From positions 47,493,022-47,557,021 of the forward strand of contig OZ018408.1 of NCBI GenBank assembly GCA_963969595.1: a stretch of DNA of 64,000 nucleotides, read 5' to 3'. This document shows, piece by piece, positions 35,340-47,085 of this stretch. Each line of letters begins with the position of its first letter. The stretch's first letter is position 1. The notes below the pieces were generated by a model. It was not told the DNA's origin. It ran no database searches and was given only the letters and a program-made list of their open reading frames with translations. A program made the position numbers and the translations under genes. The DNA comes from Neckera pumila. Taxonomy: Eukaryota > Streptophyta > Bryopsida > Hypnales > Neckeraceae.

Positions 35340-36480
35340 GGATCACCGGCACCGAGAGGGGTCCTCCGACCCACGACAGCTTGCGCAGTTTGATAAGACG
35401 TCTGGGGAAGGGAGTTCAAATCCCTCCCCATTTTTTTATGTTTGAGATTTGTGTCGAGGATCGGAGAGTTTGGGGTCAAGAGCAGACAGCCTCAGGGATC
35501 CGATCGGCACCAAGAGGGGTCCCCCAAACCCTTGACAGCTTATGCAATTTGATATGTTGGCTGGGGGAGGGTGTTCACATCCCTCCTCATTTGTTTTATG
35601 TTTGAGATTTGTGTTGAGGATTGGAGAGCTCGGGATCAAGAGCAAATAGCCTTAGGGGTCCTCTTGGCATCGAGAGGGGTCCCCCCAACCTTTGACAGCT
35701 TGCGCAATTTGATATGTTGGTTGGGGGAGAGTGTTCACATCCCTCATTTCTTTTTTGTTTGAGATTTGTATCAAGGATTTGTGAGCTTGAGGTCAAGACC
35801 AGGTGGCCAAAGGGGGGCCTCTTGGCACCGAGAGGGTCCCCCGACCCCCGACAGCTTGCGCAATTTCATAAGACGTTCAGAGGAGGGAGTTCAAATCCCT
35901 CCCCATTTTTTTATGTTTGAGATTTGTGTCGAGGATCGGAGAGCTCGGGGTCAAGAGCAGACAGCCTCAAGGGTCCAATTGACACCGAGAGGGGTCCCCC
36001 AAACCCTTGACAGCTTGCGCAATTTGATATGTTGGCACGGGAAGGGTGTTCAAATCCTTCAACATTTTTTTTATGTTTGAGATTTGTGTTGAGGATCTGT
36101 GGGCTCAGGGTCAAGAGTAGACAGTCGGAGAGGGGCCTCTCAGCACCGAGAAGGGTCCCCCGACCAAGGACAGCTTGTGCAATTTGATATGTTGGCACGG
36201 GGAGGGTGTTCAAATCCCTCTACATTTTTTTTATGTTTGAGATTTGTGTTGAGGATCTGTGGGCTCGGGGTCAAGAGTAGATAGCTGGAGAGGGGCTTCT
36301 CGGCACCAAGAGGGGTCCCCCGACCGAGGACAGGTTGCGCAATTTGATATGTTGGCACGGGGAGGGTGTTTAAATCCCTCCCCATTTTTCTTATGCTTGA
36401 GATTTGTGTCAAGGATCTGTGGGCTCGCAGTCAAGAGCAGACAGCCTCAGGGGGCCTCTCAGTACTGAGAGGGGTCTCCT
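35340..36480 (+). repeat. Array A: about eight ~159 bp units with a conserved palindrome
   Basis: The anchor cggcaccgagaggggtcccc recurs near 35350, 35503, 35664, 35823, 35976, 36137, 36297 and 36457, spaced about 153-161 bases. Each unit reads: palindrome, gacagcttgcgcaatttgat, a variable bit, gggagggtgttcaaatccctcc, a T-run, atgtttgagatttgtgt, gaggat..gagctcggggtcaagagcagaca. The palindrome core is CTCTCGG-NN-CCGAGAG. Frames through it mirror the repeat only. The units are too long and lack the repeat/unique-spacer structure of a CRISPR array. Confidence 0.95.
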
Positions 36481-37129
36481 AGGGGGCCTCGTCTTGATCC
36501 TTTGGATCAGAGTCCAGTAATGGGAATCTAAAATTGTACGAGGGTCAGATCCCATCCCTCCCCAATATTGATACTGAAATTTGTTACGTTGAGGACCGAC
36601 ACCCTGATCACATTTTGTAATTTCACATTCAAGTTCACAAATGGATGCTTTTGGGGGAGCAAGAGGGTTGAATGTCGCAAGACCCGGTTCAGCTCGAGAG
36701 GGATTTTGTTGGATCCCTCCTCTTGACACATTTCCTCTACCTTGGCTAGTCAAATTTGTAACCATGAGGAGACACTCCTTTGATGAATCGTGAACAAATA
36801 GTTTAGTTGGTACATGGAGGAGCTCGTCTTTCCTGAGTTTGATGATCTTGTCACCGTAATCACAATCCATATTTATATTATTGATTCAAAATAGATACCA
36901 AGAGGTGTCTCCTTGGGGGGCTCATTCATGTAGAGCTCAAAGGAAAACTCAAATACAATGGTATAAGAATAAAACACGGTTGAGTAGGTAGGCCCCATTT
37001 TTAAGAATGCATGATGAAATAAAAGAACTGGAACAAGCCCAATTCAAATACACTAGAAATCCATCCTTCTTCCAATGAAGAAGAGGCCCATAAGCAACCA
37101 CAATTTAGGACAACATAACATCCCTTAGA

Positions 37130-40100
37130 CTAGGCTGAGCTAGAATTGTCTCCAATGTCGGACATATCCGAATCCAACTCAACAACAAATTCATCAATGA
37201 ACTCGAGAACACGGGGAGCTACAAAGTGGGGCCTAGAAGTTGGCCTTGGATTCTTGTTCACTAAATCTTGGGCAAGTTCCTCTGCGTATATGGGAAGGGT
37301 AAAAGGTTTAGGAGGGCTAGGAAAGAAACTACGATTTGCAAAAAAAGGAAGATGTGTTGAGGTCTTCAATTCTTGGCCTTTCCTAATTCCTACAAAACCA
37401 GGGAAGCACAGGTTAGATTGCAAGAACTTTACTTTCAGAATTGGGGCTAACGGAAGGAGCTAAAGTGAAAACTTACTTATGGAATCGTGATGTCGGCGCA
37501 ATAGTTTGTGCTGGTACGTCCTCATCCTCCAATTCTGTAATGTCTGTCATTGACTGAGGCGGTGGTGGAACAACAATCGCTGAAGTGCACTTGATCGGAG
37601 CAAAGAGGGCCTCAAAAATAACCTTGTCCTCCTCAAATGCCAAAATATGTAGACGAGTGGCATGGGAGGCTTGAATGCTGGAACCTACAATTAAACCAAA
37701 CAAATATGAATGGATATCATGGGCAGAATATATCACCAACAAGTTAACAATAAAGCAATCCATTATCCAGTATTACATATGGCTGCCGTACAGTTGACGA
37801 TGACGTCTCCCGGTTCCGTCATCCCCTTGACCAGGATTTGCATGAACTGTCAAGCCTTCTTCCAAGGACCCCTCCACGATACATTCCCGTTCATGGTGAC
37901 ATCTTCTTTGAAGCAGAAGTTGGAGAGAATGTCGTCCGTGCCCAAGGTGACCCCAACTGCGAAGTGGGATGGAACATACTGGAATGGGAAATCCTTGTCT
38001 GTCTTTGAGCCAGACTCCTTGACCACCAAAGAGATAGCAAATTGCTTAGTCCGCAAGAGAAGGGAAGTCAGAACTCGGTTTTGGAGATATATTAGCTCAA
38101 TTGAAACATAAAAGATGGTAGATGAGCATCCTTCAAAGATGCAGTCCTTCTGGGATGTCAACAATGATCAAGTCAACAGCCTCCTGCATACTCACTTTAT
38201 CGTTGAAATACCGGTCCTTGTCATTGAAATGCTGCATACGACAACCGTTGATCAAAACATTCAAAACCAAGCAAATATAAGAGTTTTGTTGCGGCAACCC
38301 CAACGCTTAAGAATAGGATGATCTAGAATATATGGGCCAATGAAATATAACAATAGTTCACAGAGTATTGAAAATCCTAAGCCATGAACTAAAAATAAGG
38401 AAACTAACCATTGTGAGGAAGGCGTCGACATGGTCCAGTTCCTTTTGGTGGTCGCAAAGCTTGCCTAAAGGCAAGTTCAAGATGCACTTGTCTAGATCTA
38501 GAATCGGGTCCAAAATTTTTGGTGTCGGTGTAAAATTGTGCACCAGGCGCTCCTAAGTAGGGTTGTCTTGTCTGACATGTTGGCGGGGTTTGGTGTCATG
38601 TAGGACATCTGATGTTGCACATTGTACAAGACAAAGTGTCAGACGAGCGTCGCATCCTGTCATCTAATTCCATCTTCAACAGCTAAATTTTTTTTATATC
38701 TCACTATAATTATGAATCTAAATTTCAAATACAATATGTATTCATGAAATTGAGACATGATATTCAAATGAAACTTTAATAAGTCAAAATTGTGTATTTT
38801 TGATGATTTATTTTAAAGTCAACTAGATGTTTGCTCTATTAGACGTTGCGAAGGCTCTACAAGATGTTGTGTGACGTCTAGTTGTCTTGCCCGTCGCAAT
38901 GTTTGAAAAGCCAACCTTGCTCCTGAGTAATTAAGAAACCAGATGATGTATCCTTCATCTTTGTTGTGCTCGTGGTTGATTCTTGTAAGGCAGCTTCTGC
39001 TTTCCGCTTAGTTCCCTTCTTCTTTGCCTTCTCCTCTTCCTTCTTGGCTTTCTCTTCCTCCTTCTTGGCCTTTGCCACCATGTCCTTCTTCTTATTTTCC
39101 TCCGTCTTCTTCCTTGCCTCTTTCCATTTTTCTTCCTTCCTCTTGTCGGCCAATTCCCTCCTTGAGATGGCTTTGGCACGTGCTTTGGGATCCAATCCCG
39201 CGAACTCATCAAATTTCGGCTCGACGTCAGTAGATTCCTTGAGTCTCTTGAAGAGGGCCTCTTCTTCAGCTGGCGTGGTGCCAATGTTGCACTCCAGGTA
39301 CCATGGACAAGCCTGCAAATGAAGAGTGGTATAAAGGCGCAGCTGAAAAGCAGTAAACATGCATTTTGGAGACAATTGGTCCAACCGCGTCGTAAGGAAC
39401 GGTGATTTTTATTAAATCTGCCTTCTCTATCGCCTTCTTTGCATACAACTCAAACTTGAAGTACCTGGAATCAACATAAACAAAAGAGGTTTCAACACAT
39501 TAGAGAAGAATAAGTGGGGAGTACAGAGAACACATTCATGAAAGAAGCCTACACTAAAATTTAGGGTGCTAATGGATACATCTCGCCTGACTAACTTGGG
39601 AGAGATCGTCCGCACCCAGATGCTAAAACACCATCGCTGAAGTGAAAGAGGTGGCCCCCCAAGGAGGCCCTCTCGGTACCAAGAGACCCAAGTGGCCAGC
39701 CTAGGTCTTGACATGATGGAAAATGAACACAGTATGGTAGCCCAAAAATGATTCGGAAAAAATGGTTTTTGTGGAACCTGTAAAGTAGTCGCTTAATCGC
39801 AAGAGTGACCCCAACACGTTTGATGAATGTATCCGACTTCTTGAATGAATCCACTCCCTTGAACATGCCAGTGTAAGCCATGTCCCATAACTTCATTCTC
39901 TAGTCCTTGAGATATTCCGGCAACGTTTGGGGCTTCGTCTCCACATTCATATTGATGGGAATGTTGTCAGCTTTGCAGACGGTCTCAAATAATGCGACCA
40001 TTGACTCCTCTAGTTGTATATACAATTGTATTACATACAGTGTTAGCCATTGTCCTTCAGATACGTTGGAAACATGGAACTGACAAACAGGTCAAAAGAT

Positions 40101-42240
40101 CATGAAGTTTAGGAAACCAGTGATGGATATCGAATCATACCCTGGCATACCAACAAGCCCTGGCCTGGAACAACATGAACTTGTCTTCACTTATGGGATG
40201 AGACAGAAATCCACGTACCTCCCGTGTTGATCCAGATGCATTCATCCACTTAAGCCATTTTAGTTTGTGTGCGGCAGGGGCAACAGCAGATGAAATCATC
40301 TGCAACTTCTCTAGTGTCAACTCTAAAACCGTAAATAGACTCCAGTGCCTCTCAACCTGCACAATCCCGGGAAGCACAGATAAGTGAGCAAACTTGAGCT
40401 TCAATGTCAAAACGTACTGAACTAAGTGAAGCTCATTCGAGAATTACCTACTGTAGGAACTCAAGTCCAAGACTTGGAGCTGCTACGGACACAATCTTGG
40501 ATAGTTTCTGATGATTTGAAGCCTTTGCCTCCTTAATGGATTTCCTCATTGCCCTTGCTATTCCCTCAGGGGTAAACCTTGTCTTTAGCTGTATCTTCAT
40601 GATACTTCCAAACAGCAATGTCCGCGGCATCGGCAATCTCTTGTTGGTGGCGACCACATAACAAGTCAAACATGTAAGAACGCCGTAAATCATGAATTTA
40701 ATTCAATAGTGGAAGTTAGATGAGTTGGTCGTCCCCATCATATCTTGAATATAAAGGAAGCGAACACTTCGAGGGGCATGGAGTACCAAGACTTGCGTAC
40801 ATACGCTTGGCATGTCTTAATTTCATCGGGAGTGAGGAGTTCTTGGAACTTCTCCACGTCCATGACGCCATACTTCTGCACTCGGTATAACATATGCATG
40901 AGATTGGTCTTGGCGTGCGAGTTTTCTATTTGCCTATCAAAATACCTGCACATAACAGTTAGATATTAGAATGGAATAAACAATATTGGATCCGAAGAAC
41001 TGAAATCAAATCATACTTAACAATTTTAGAATGAAGAGAACATACTGGTTAATGTCATGCATAACCTGCATCATTGTGCCGATTTGACCCCGATGTTGTG
41101 GACAATAGAGTCTACCGCATAGTGTCACTCAATCTCGGTGGAGTGCTTCCTCATAATGTGATTCATCCATGCAATCCATCAATGATTACCGTCACAAACA
41201 TAGAATTTGTGGTCTACTAAGTGCTTTAGCGCATCTTGAGACTGAAGTTGAGCATTGAACTTGTCGTTCACCCTGTTCTAGAGCAGTCCCCACTCTTCCT
41301 TCTCCGTAGCCGAAAAGACTCTTGTTTGGCCAGACCCATCTGCAATGGACACATAGAAGACTCTCGCTCCCTCCTCGTATCCCCATGAGAATTGGTTCTT
41401 GAGCTGAACCAAGTTACAATCCAACGTTGGCCGCACCATGGGCATAGGGACCATCCTGCAGAGGGGAATGTGCATCCTAGAGAGGTCGGAAGTGGTTAAC
41501 TTCAATCTTGCTATCGTTGAGACAGTGTCCATCTTTTGTGTCTTCCTGATGTCGTCCTCCACCATGACCAACTCCTTGAATGTTGTCATCATCCAGCTCG
41601 TCCACCTCCACGAACTCTACTTCCATTTTTGCTTCTTGATTCCCCAACATAGAAGCAGGTGACTTGGCAAGAGAGCTTAATGGTCCGTCAGTCTGTGTGA
41701 GCTACACACCATGACCAAAAATGAGAACATAAAAGAAGATGGTGTGCAAAATACAATTCATTGAATTGGATATCCGGGCAACGAGCACCTGTCCAACAAG
41801 TGACTTGATACAAGTTATGGATCACATAAATATCAAGTGTATGAAGAACTTGTGCCATATCTCTCTTACAATCCACAAGTGCATCTCTCTGAGACACGCA
41901 TATAAGTTCCGCAACATAAAATTAGAGTATCATCATCCGGTGCTAAAGCGGAAGTGACCTCTACATTGTTCTTGCCACAAGTGCAGTACTCTGTACTATC
42001 CGAGGGAGACAAATTCATCTCCTCTAGAAGATTTTCTCTAGTGGAGGTGCATGTAGAATGGTCAGGAGAAAAGATTCCTAAATGCCGGATGCCGTTAGAG
42101 CCTAACTCGTCGCTTGCATTGCAACCATTGACGCTTATCAGAGGATTTTGAGCTGCATCTGTGTCGATGATGTCCTTGTGAATTTTTGCTGGTTCCATCC
42201 CCACTGTTGCCGGCGCATCCTACACATTCTTCTGTGCAAC
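37130..42240 (-). pseudogene. Decayed multi-exon gene: ParB/Srx-like DGNH domain, coiled coil, DNA-methyltransferase-like C terminus
   Basis: Read on the minus strand, exon-like blocks lie at about 42240-41950, 41640-41070, 40945-40745, 40693-40448, 40410-40135, 40015-39780, 39310-38880, 38545-38410, 38210-37785, 37691-37480 and 37423-37130. The second block contains FYVCDGNH followed by a stop where Arg would stand (DGNHR of ParB and sulfiredoxin). The block near 39000 is a Lys/Glu coiled coil. At 38148-38159 VDLIIVDIPEG resembles methyltransferase motif IV. At about 37800-37600 TEPGDVIVNCTAA, then SIQASHATRLHILAFEEDKVIFEALFAPI resembles motif I and its following helix. Motif IV before motif I fits beta-class N4/N6 enzymes. 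In-frame stops: 42220-42222, 41278-41280, 41179-41181, 41125-41127, 39900-39902 and 37850-37852, plus a frame break near 41070. Domain names are by motif only. Confidence 0.55.
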
Positions 42241-42299
42241 CTGAAACAAGGACAATGCGGCTATAAGCAAAGCACAGAAAAAGGTCTTAATAATAAATT

Positions 42300-43189
42300 G
42301 CACAAGCTGTGAAGGAATGGGGTACCCCTCTTGGTGCCGAGAGGAACCCTCCAGCTGTCTATTTTTGACCCCAAGCTCTCCAATCCTCGACACAGATCTC
42401 AAATAAAAAAAAATTGGAGAAGAATGTAAAGACCCTCCCCGTGCCAACAAATCAAATTGCGCAAGCTATCGTGGGTCAGGAAACCCCTCTCAGTGCCGAG
42501 AGGCCCCCCCCGACTATCTACTCTTGACTCCAAGCTCTCCGATCCTCGACACAGACCACAAACATAAAAAAAAATGGGGAGGGATGTGAACAACCTCCCC
42601 GTGCCAACAAATCAAGTTGCGCAAGCTGTGAAGGGATTGGGGACCCCTCTTGGTGCCGAGAAGCCCCCCTCTAGCTGGCTGCTCTTGACCCCAAGCTCTC
42701 TAGTCCTCGACACAGATCTCTCTAATCCTCGACACTAATCTCAAACATTAAAAAAGTAGGGAGGGATGTGAACACCCTCCCCCGGGCGTCTTATCAAATT
42801 GCGCAAGTTGTCGTGGGTCGAGAGACCCCTCTCGGTGCCGAGAGGCCCCCCTCCAGCTATCTACTCTTGACCCCAAGCTCTTTGATCCTCAACACAGCCC
42901 ACAGACATAAAAAAAATGGGGAGGGATGTGAGCACCCTCCTTGCGCCAATAAATTAAATTGCGCAAACTGTGAAGGGATGGGGGACCACCCTCGGTGCCA
43001 AGAAGACCCCCTTCGGATGTCTGCTCTTGATCCAAAGCTCACAAATCCTCGACACAGATTTCTCTGATCCTCGACACCAATCTCAAATATAAAAAAACTA
43101 AACAGGGATTTGAACACCCTCCTCCAGACGTCTTATCAAATTGCGCAAGCTATCGTAGGTCGAAGGACCCGTCTCGGTGCCGAGAGGCC
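42300..43189 (-). repeat. Array B: about six units, the same family as array A but inverted
   Basis: The palindrome (ctcggtgccgagagg) recurs near 42327, 42485, 42646, 42827, 42989 and 43169. Each is preceded by the complement of the array A unit (atcaaattgcgcaagctgt, gggagggatgtgaacaccctcc, gatcctcgacacagatct). Some units carry an extra partial repeat of tctctgatcctcgacac. It is broken off cleanly at 43189. Arrays A and B therefore face each other across the decayed gene. Confidence 0.95.
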
Positions 43190-44580
43190 TGTGAGCTCCC
43201 ACTTCGTCACTTAGGACTCATAGTTTTCTTTTTTCTGTTATTGTGCAATTTAAGTCATAAAAAGATACAAAAAGATCAAAAAAGAGTGAAAGACCAAACT
43301 AAAGTTGTTACATACCCATATAGCATTTGGTTAATAATAGGATTTTTTCCTTAATAGATCCCTAACTCCCGCTTGTAAATAGGTTAAAAACCAGGAAGTA
43401 GCAGAGATTTGAAGGCTTTTATCCAAAATAGCCTAAAATGCTGTGCATGTGACTCTACCTGGCTAAAAGTGGTCCAAAGGAGTTCTAGATGAATCTTAGG
43501 ATAGATTCCCTCGGGGAGGTTTTAGTTTCTACATTCCATTGTCGAAATAGTAGAAATCCCAAATATTAGCCTACAGGAGTTACTTTCTCAAGATGGGCCG
43601 ATGGAGGAATCTGCGGCCGCCGGATTGTGCTCTTGGTTCGGAAGCTTGTCAGGAGGTCAAAAGCGGAATCCACCCGCCAAGATTCCCTCGCATGTGGAAG
43701 ATTCCTTGACTGCCGGTTACTTTAAACAAGATGGAATTTCCATCCAGATCAGCGTGTATAGGGTGAAGAATTATAAACTTGCACATCTCTTGGGAAACTC
43801 CATGAGAGGTTCTCTGAAAAGTTTCGGACTTTTTCGACTTAGGGAAATACCCCATCCGGACAGTCAAGCGCTTAAACTAACAACGGGAAATTCATGTAAA
43901 TTCCCCAAGTTGCGGTAAAATCTCACAAAAAATTAGCATAGTCTTTTTTATATTAATAATGCACTCCAACAAGTTTCACAGCGTTCCGATAGCGGGAGGT
44001 GGCCCAATCAACGACATTCCTCCAAATTAATCTCGTGGTGGGATTTGCGTGAAGTTGACCGGCGTCCCGGGAGCGTACGAAGTCAAAATGAAGTCAACAA
44101 GGGGTCTTTTCTTACTCCCTCAGAATTTCTTGACAACCCTAGCTAGTTACTTTAGTCAGAAAAGGCCAATTCCAAAATCTAGATTTTTACCCTTTGACTG
44201 GCCTCAGTTAGCACTAATCTAGGAGAGGTTTTAGACATTAAATAGGAGGCAGGGGGACTCTTGGACTAAAAATGTCCTTTTGAAGCCATTGGCCCAATCC
44301 GTTTGAAGTTCCAAGGCAAACTCCAGAAGATACAACGTTGGACCAGCGTAAATCCAAGTGTTGTGAAAATCTTAGAGATAAGGATGAAAATCTAAATTGA
44401 TATATTACCAAGGTAATTTGAGGGAAGCGAGACCCTTTGGAAACCTATAAAAGGGGGCCCCCATTTCCCTCTCAAACCACCCCCACTCTTGTTTTGAGTC
44501 CGTGGGTCCAACTTATGTTGGATTTTTTGGCATTTTAGCCAAGGGCACTTCCATGGTGTTTTAATAAATTTCTCATCCAT
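43190..44580 (+). mobile_element. Possible solo LTR or LTR-like insertion
   Basis: Array B stops abruptly at gaggcc and new sequence begins with TGTGAGCTCCC. Near the far end are a TATA box (tataaaag, 44446-44453) and, 117 bases later, AATAAA (44563-44568), the spacing expected in an LTR's U3-R part. I could not find the closing CA end, a target duplication, a primer-binding site or any gag/pol frame. A 105-codon frame at 43601-43918 has no recognisable features. It could equally be ordinary flank. Confidence 0.3.
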
Positions 44581-47083
44581 GGTCCACCTAGAATAGAAAA
44601 GATGGTGATTTTAGTTCTTATGTACATTTCAAGTCACGTAGACTTTAGCTCAATGACAATGACAGTTTCACGACTTTGGCACTCTTAGTCATTATCCAGT
44701 TGCAAATTTGATAAATGACTTCTGGAAGTTGTGAAACTATCATTTTTTGCAGTCATTTATATCTCCAATTTCTTGTAGTGTTTTTATCAAATTTGCAAAA
44801 TTACTAAATATGATCTAAAATTAGCAAATTTTATAAGTATATGTATATACAAGAGTAACTACTAACTAAATAATTTGTTAGCAATATGTATCAAACCTTA
44901 AATCTTAAATGGAATTGGAAAATGATTTATAAACCTCCTTATGGACTACAAAAAATTATAATATCAATTCTAAAAGTCCAACATAAAATCAATTCTATTG
45001 CCCCTTAAAGGTTTATCAATCTTCCTTGGAGATAAATTTTTTTGTTTCTTGAAACCATGCATTAGAGGAGTTTTTGGGCCTCCACAAGATTGTTTCAAGG
45101 TTGTTCCCCTTGTTGGAAACCAATGCCCTATTGTCAAAATTAAATAATAAAAAACATAATAAATTCAAAAATTCAAAAAAAATAAATTATTTTAATAAAT
45201 TCTCAAAAAAAGATTTGAAAAAATATATTTTCTAAAAATATTTAATTATTTAATTATTTAATAATATTTGACATGGTAACTTTTTGGCCATGTTAGATTG
45301 GAGTTCCCACAGAGTTCCCAGAGTTCCCACAATCTGGGAATTCGTGGTCTTCTAGAGGGCTCAAAAATCCTCTAATGCTTTTTAAAATACCCAATGAAAA
45401 AGTTACTGACACAGTCTATGAATATTCACGTGCATTTAAATTCGTAAGAAAATGATATTCTTTGGAGAGTTCTAAATAATGTGCTACAATTATAAATGCA
45501 AGTTAGACAAATTCTTAGCTTGTTTTTGTAACCAATATTAATTTTTCAATTCCATGGACAATATGAAGTTGTATTCTATGGACTCTATTTGCAAATCATA
45601 GAGAGATTTTTTGAATTTGAAGGACAATCATAAATCTATTGATGTTTTTTTATAGACCTCCAAAGGTTTTATATAGATCTTCCAATGTTTTGTAAGGATC
45701 TCCCAGTGTTTTGCATAATTATATCTCTTGTATGATGTTTTGCATAAAAAAAAAGATACACAGCCAATTCTTGAGAATATTATTTGGTAGATCTTCCGGT
45801 GTATTTTGTATATTTTTTTCTAAGCTATTTTTGTTGTCAATATTATTTCTAGAATTTGGATTGTCAAAATTTAGTTAAATCTAGGCTATATCACTTTTTA
45901 AAATTGAAGTCGATGAAACTTTTACATTTTCAAATAATGTGAACATGAATCGGATTTGTAGAATTTCAAGTCATATATTTCAATAATTACTACATTCATT
46001 TTGTATGATTGACTTGTAGGATTTAGGTTTTTTAGGGTTTAGGATTTAGTTGGTAAAATACATGTTGGTTCTATACAGCATCATAAAAAAAAGCAATTAC
46101 AATTCCTAACTTTGTTAACCATATAACTTAATAAAGTGATAGTGGATGAAATTTTAAGAATGTGGATCCCTAATTATACATCCCCGAACTTGCATAAATT
46201 TAATTTTGTGGTAAGTGGATTAATATTTAAAAAACTTCTTGATCTTCTATTACGTACCTAAAAAATATTTTTTCCCTACTTCTACAAGATATTTTATCCA
46301 TTAAGATAGTAAATATACATCTATTAGATGACATTGGAGGGCATTGGAGGGCCGTTTCAGGCCTATTCCCAAATCTAGCCTAATTCTGTAAACAGCCGGT
46401 ATGGGCTATTAGAATTTTTTTTCCCAAATATCATTTTAAGCAATTTTTTATTTTTTTATTTTTATTTTTTTCAAAAATGACGTGACACGATCTCGGTCAT
46501 ATTAGCCAGCAATCATCCTGCGTTCCCGCAACTTGGAAATATAGAATAACTTGCAGGCTTCAAGAGGCTTCAAATGTCATTTAATAAATAATCGATATTT
46601 TATTATTTTTAAAAATAAATTGAACTATTTTTTTGGAGGATAAATAATATTTTCAATTAAAAAATATAGATGATTTTATTTTAAAAGTATTTTTTTAATT
46701 TGTATGAATTTATCATATTAATTATTAACATTGCCAACTGAAGTGAACTACCTTAAGTTTTTATTTGTATTTTTCAAAAAAAAGTTCTTTAAAATCTTAC
46801 TTATCTACTTTTATGATGACATAAAATACAAGGATCACTCTATTATTTTATTTCAAAATAGTATAATTAGAATGTAAAAATGTATTTTCTATAAATTAAT
46901 AAAAATTTAGTTTGAGAATCTAGATTCAATCATAATTTTTAATTAATCCATTGGTTAAATTTGCTAATAAAATCTTTTTCTATTTGTATTCAATAAGTCA
47001 ATTGGAAAAGAATTGCACAATAATCTTTATCTTTCATTGTAGGAACTGACTACACTTGTCTGTCCTATTCAAGAATATTACGT
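44581..47083. other. AT-rich stretch without genes
   Basis: Very AT-rich. There is a small hairpin between 44698 and 44802 (gttgcaaatttgataaa against tttttatcaaatttgcaa). A telomere-like ttagggtttaggattta lies near 46035. I see no credible gene or RNA. Confidence 0.5.
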
Positions 47084-47085
47084 TA

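Noticed and set aside
35340..36480. Repeat array considered as a CRISPR array
   Set aside because: The units are ~159 bp and similar along their whole length, with no short repeat alternating with unique spacers, and the setting is a plant genome.
35340..36480. gggttcaaatccc-like motif in each array unit considered as a tRNA T-arm or Pol III B box
   Set aside because: No A box at the right distance and no cloverleaf can be drawn, so neither a tRNA gene nor a tRNA-derived SINE is supported.
36409..36870. 153-codon minus-strand frame beside array A
   Set aside because: Half of it is array sequence and the rest has no features. It is not convincingly part of the decayed gene, whose last exon ends at 37130.
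38966..39322. Plus-strand Ser/Phe-rich frame
   Set aside because: It is the complement of the Lys/Glu-rich coiled-coil exon on the minus strand.
43601..43918. 105-codon plus-strand frame
   Set aside because: No recognisable domain and no homologous exon context. It lies in a possible LTR, so it is most likely chance.
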